Assembly: GCF_000718325.1 (NCBI RefSeq)
Contig: NZ_JOFV01000005.1
Location: 317,847-381,846 of the forward strand
Direction of reading: 5' to 3'
Source of the DNA: Oerskovia turbata
Lineage (GTDB): Bacteria; Actinomycetota; Actinomycetes; Actinomycetales; Cellulomonadaceae
DNA length: 64,000 nt
The notes beneath the pieces are model-generated. The model did not search any database and was not told the DNA's origin. It saw only the letters and a list, made by a program, of their open reading frames with translations. Made by a program: the position numbers and the translations under genes. Of the stretch, positions 61,665 through 64,000 are shown piece after piece. How positions within the stretch are numbered: position 1 is the first letter of the stretch; every line of letters begins with the position of its first letter.

Positions 61665-62617
61665 CAGGCCCGTCCGCCCCGCTGCCCGACGGCGGAGCTC
61701 ACCCCGGTCCAGCGGCGTCGCCTGGGGCGGGGAACGCCGAGGGCGACGAGACCCGCTTCACGGTCGCGGCGCCGTCGGGCATCGGGGAGATCGCGCCAGG
61801 GGACGACCTCGCGCGCATCGTGGGGGACGCGCTCGACCGCGAGGGCGGGCTCCGCGACGGGGACGTCGTGGTCGTGACGAGCAAGGTCGTGTCCAAGGCC
61901 GAGGGGCGCGTCGTCGCGGCCTCCGACCGCGAGGAGGCCATCACCGACGAGACCGTGCGCGTCGTCGCGACACGGCCGTCCCCCGGGGGCGTGCTGCGGA
62001 TCGTCGAGAACCGGCTCGGCCTCGTCATGGCCGCCGCCGGTGTCGACGCCTCGAACACCCCGGAGGGCACCGTGCTGCTGCTGCCCGTCGACCCCGACGC
62101 CTCGGCGCGCGCACTGCGGGCGGCGCTCGCGGAACGGTTCGGGGTGCGCCTCGGGGTCGTCGTGGCCGACACGGCCGGGCGCGCGTGGCGCGAAGGACTC
62201 ACGGACCTCGCGATCGGCGTCGCCGGGGTCGTCGCGCTCGACGACCTGCGCGGCCGCGTCGACTCCCACGGGCGCGAGCTGTCCGTGACCGTGACCGCCG
62301 TCGCGGACCAGATCGCCGCGGCGTCCGAGCTCGTGCGCGGCAAGGCCGCAGGGCGACCCGTCGCCGTGGTGCGCGGGCTCGGTCGGTTCGTCACCGACGA
62401 CGACGGGCCAGGGGCGCGCGTGCTCGTGCGGGCCGCCGAGACCGACATGTTCCGGGAAGGGTCCGCCGAGGCGTACGCGCGGGGAGTGACCGCGGGACAG
62501 GTGGCCGGCCGGGACGCGATCGAACGGGTCGCCCACGAGGCCGGGTACGCCGACGGGTACCGCGAAGGATTCGCGGAAGGATTCCGCGAGGGGACGGGCA
62601 ACCCTCAGCAGGGCTGA
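61661..62617 (+). CDS. cofE: Coenzyme F420-0:L-glutamate ligase with repeat-like C-terminal tail
   Basis: The 318-residue protein has the CofE/FbiB N-terminal domain: [83 protein letters not shown] and [27 protein letters not shown]. It adds gamma-linked glutamates to F420-0. The nitroreductase-like domain of mycobacterial FbiB is absent; instead the last 50 residues run [15 protein letters not shown], then [16 protein letters not shown], a Gly/aromatic helical repeat. A proline/glycine-rich leader of about 30 residues precedes the domain. It overlaps the LLM gene. Confidence 0.9.
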   Translation: MTGPSAPLPDGGAHPGPAASPGAGNAEGDETRFTVAAPSGIGEIAPGDDLARIVGDALDREGGLRDGDVVVVTSKVVSKAEGRVVAASDREEAITDETVRVVATRPSPGGVLRIVENRLGLVMAAAGVDASNTPEGTVLLLPVDPDASARALRAALAERFGVRLGVVVADTAGRAWREGLTDLAIGVAGVVALDDLRGRVDSHGRELSVTVTAVADQIAAASELVRGKAAGRPVAVVRGLGRFVTDDDGPGARVLVRAAETDMFREGSAEAYARGVTAGQVAGRDAIERVAHEAGYADGYREGFAEGFREGTGNPQQG

Positions 62618-63030
62618 CGTTACGGGAGCCGAGAACGAGGTCGAGGTCGTTCTGATGCGCTGTGCGACCGGAAGGACGTGTTCGAGTGCGGGAAAGGTCG
62701 TGGTCGGGGGGTGGTGCCCACGTCCGGTCTCGGGTCCGTAGGGTCTCGGTGCTGAGCATGCGGTTGGCGTCGAGTTTCGGGCTGATCGGGACGTCAACCG
62801 CATGGTCGGGTGACGCTCACCGCATGTTCGGCTCGTGCTGGGTGCTGGGTGCTGGGCCGTGGGGTGTGCGGCGGGAACCAGTGTGGGTGGGAGAGGTCGA
62901 GGGTTGTCCACAGCCTGGGACGAGGGGTTCCGGTGGGGTGGTTTGACCCGTTAGGTTCCTGGGGTGGTAGGGGGCGGTGTGGCCCTGTGCCGGGTACCTA
63001 GAGCACGATGGGCGGATTCCCGCAGGGGGC
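62618..63030 (+). other. 413-bp gap with inverted repeat and short direct repeats
   Basis: No gene is supported here. An inverted repeat pairs 62757-62771 with 62790-62804 (CATGCGGTTGGCGTC and GACGTCAACCGCATG, one wobble, 18-base loop), and ACCGCATG-GTCGG / ACCGCATG-TTCGG is a direct repeat at 62797 and 62819. GTGCTGG repeats follow at about 62835-62850. This could be the regulatory region of the lipoprotein gene. Confidence 0.55.
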
Positions 63031-63669
63031 GTGGGATGGACGAGGCCGGGGAACGGTTCTGCTTCTGGTTCAGGTGCTCGACGACGGCGCAGGGGTGCGT
63101 TGGTGCTGATGGCGGGCGTCGTGCTCGTGGGGGTGGTGGCCGGGTGTTCGTCGGCTGAGCCGGTCGTCGAGTCTCCGGTGCCGGTGGTGAGCGAGGAACC
63201 GAGCCCGAGCCCGAGCCCAACTCCTGCGGCGACGGGCCCGGTCAAGCCCGAGCGGCCGGCCGACATGGACCGAACCGACGAGGTCGGTGCTGCTGCTGCG
63301 GCGACGTACTTCCTCGAGCTCTACCCGTACGTCATGGCGACCGGCGACCTGACCGAGTGGGACGCCATGACGTGGGCGGAGCTCTGTTCCTTTTGCACGG
63401 CGTCGAGGGACCGGCAGCTTCAACGAGCTGCCGCGAGCGAGACGTACGAGGGAGGTGAAGTCAAGGTCGACGTCGAACAGTCGTTCCCTTTGGACACGCT
63501 GATCGGTGGATACCCCCTCGACATCCGGCTCGAACAAGCAGAGGCGATCATCCGTGACGCTGCCGGTGCGGAGAAGGATCGCCAAGAGGGCTTCACTGGC
63601 ACCTTCCGAGTTGAGATGCTCCACGACGGGACGAACTGGCGAGTTCTCACGGTCGGAACTGAAGAGTGA
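63031..63669 (+). CDS. Lipoprotein of the DUF6318 type
   Basis: The 212-residue protein has a lipoprotein signal: ARRRRRG then ALVLMAGVVLVGVVAGC with a VAGC lipobox, followed by a Ser/Pro-rich linker (EEPSPSPSPTPAATGP) and a domain of about 140 residues including AAAATYFLELYPYVMATGD, MTWAELCSFC and NWRVLTVGTEE. This fits DUF6318, a common actinobacterial lipoprotein of unknown function. The start is uncertain: I use GTG 63031; GTG 62977 or a start nearer the arginines are alternatives. It overlaps the next gene by ATGA-type coupling (start 63666). Confidence 0.75.
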   Translation: MGWTRPGNGSASGSGARRRRRGALVLMAGVVLVGVVAGCSSAEPVVESPVPVVSEEPSPSPSPTPAATGPVKPERPADMDRTDEVGAAAAATYFLELYPYVMATGDLTEWDAMTWAELCSFCTASRDRQLQRAAASETYEGGEVKVDVEQSFPLDTLIGGYPLDIRLEQAEAIIRDAAGAEKDRQEGFTGTFRVEMLHDGTNWRVLTVGTEE

Positions 63670-64000
63670 GCGCCACGGCCTTGGTTGTGTCATTCGTGTT
63701 GGCCACGGTGGTCGCTGCGTCACCTTCCGATCTGGCCGTGGATGCGAAGGGAGACGGCTTCGACCTCCAGGCGATCGATGTCTCGGCCGACGGGTCGGTG
63801 TATCGGCCGCGGAACGTGGATGGTTCGCCGGCGTCGGTGGAGTTTCGGCGGATGCCTGCGTCGATCTGTTTCACGCAGGACTTTCCTACGTCCTTGGGGC
63901 AGGTCGGTGCGTGTCCGTGGACCTGGCGGCCTTGGCCGAGGCCGAGTTCCAGCGGCTGACGATCGCGCCGTCGCCGGTCACGATCCAGCCGCCGGACGGG
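63666..64000 (+). pseudogene. Secreted protein gene with apparent frameshift, cut by window end
   Basis: The frame starts at GTG 63666 with a signal-like hydrophobic stretch (ATALVVSFVLATVVAASP) and reads to TGA 63957-63959. After codon CCG at 63916-63918 the protein turns into a Trp/Pro/Arg-rich nonsense tail (PWTWRPWPRP), while a neighbouring frame reads VDLAALAEAEFQRLTIAPSPVTIQPPDG to the window edge. AEAEFQRL..PSPVTIQPP is the usual continuation of actinobacterial surface genes that follow DUF6318 lipoproteins. A one-base loss near 63918 would explain it. Sequencing error is equally possible. Confidence 0.65.

Overview
The window is a very GC-rich (roughly 70-75 %) chromosomal segment with GTG and TTG starts, short overlaps between genes (ATGA, GTGA, TGATG) and a typical actinobacterial gene set: tig-clpP1-clpP2-clpX, a mycothiol-type nitroreductase relative, F420-dependent LLM enzymes with a CofE-type ligase, a group II truncated haemoglobin and an Rv2629-like release-factor homologue. 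This suggests an actinomycete, probably in the Micrococcales (Cellulomonadaceae or Promicromonosporaceae type). The genus cannot be fixed from the sequence. I see no integrase, transposase, phage gene, CRISPR array or rRNA.

Layout. 1-4.5 kb: the end of an unknown gene, an SDR-DUF2867 fusion, topoisomerase IB, an acyl-CoA thioesterase and a globin. 4.5-7.3 kb: PTS enzyme I, divergent from separate glucose-type EIIB and EIIA genes. 7.3-19 kb: MscS channel, 4-alpha-glucanotransferase, aminopeptidase N, a DsbA-like protein, a PPOX protein, a proline-rich membrane protein and a LuxR-type ATPase regulator.

19-31.1 kb, minus strand: the most striking region. Eleven tightly packed co-directional genes encode, in transcription order, MFS transporter, Aes-type esterase, CaiA-like acyl-CoA dehydrogenase, CaiB-like CoA-transferase, CaiC-like CoA ligase, a double-hotdog (MaoC/hydratase-2-like) protein, a second MFS transporter, and FixA, FixB, FixC, FixX. 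CaiA, CaiB and CaiC closely resemble the enterobacterial carnitine/crotonobetaine enzymes. The crotonase CaiD, the BCCT antiporter CaiT and CaiE are missing, and a hotdog protein, an esterase and two MFS carriers are present instead. I infer a CoA-thioester pathway that reduces an enoyl-CoA with electrons from FixABCX; its substrate is unknown and may not be carnitine.

31.5-41.6 kb: M13 peptidase, RpiB, Nei-type glycosylase, Eis-type acetyltransferase, alkyltransferase-like protein, LLM oxidoreductase, DUF1648 protein with a GntR regulator, and cysE-cysK. The cysK-cysE unit is preceded by an unlisted 28-codon leader ORF ending in CCPCRPCR, a probable cysteine-sensing attenuator. 42-47 kb: tRNA-Gly(TCC), tRNA-Pro(TGG) and a three-gene exopolysaccharide unit (cellulose-synthase-like GT2, small membrane protein, OafA-type acyltransferase). 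47-51.8 kb: tig, clpP1, clpP2, clpX. 51.9-64 kb: FadD15-like ligase, chorismate mutase, Rv2629/Balon-like protein, valS, a PEPCK-like P-loop protein (DUF4914-like), an F420 LLM enzyme with cofE, and a DUF6318-like lipoprotein followed by a secreted-protein gene that appears frameshifted and runs off the window.

Most convergent or operon ends carry strong GC-rich hairpins. Several other palindromes, for example at 36600-36669 and 10824-10878, are not obviously terminators and may be repeat elements.
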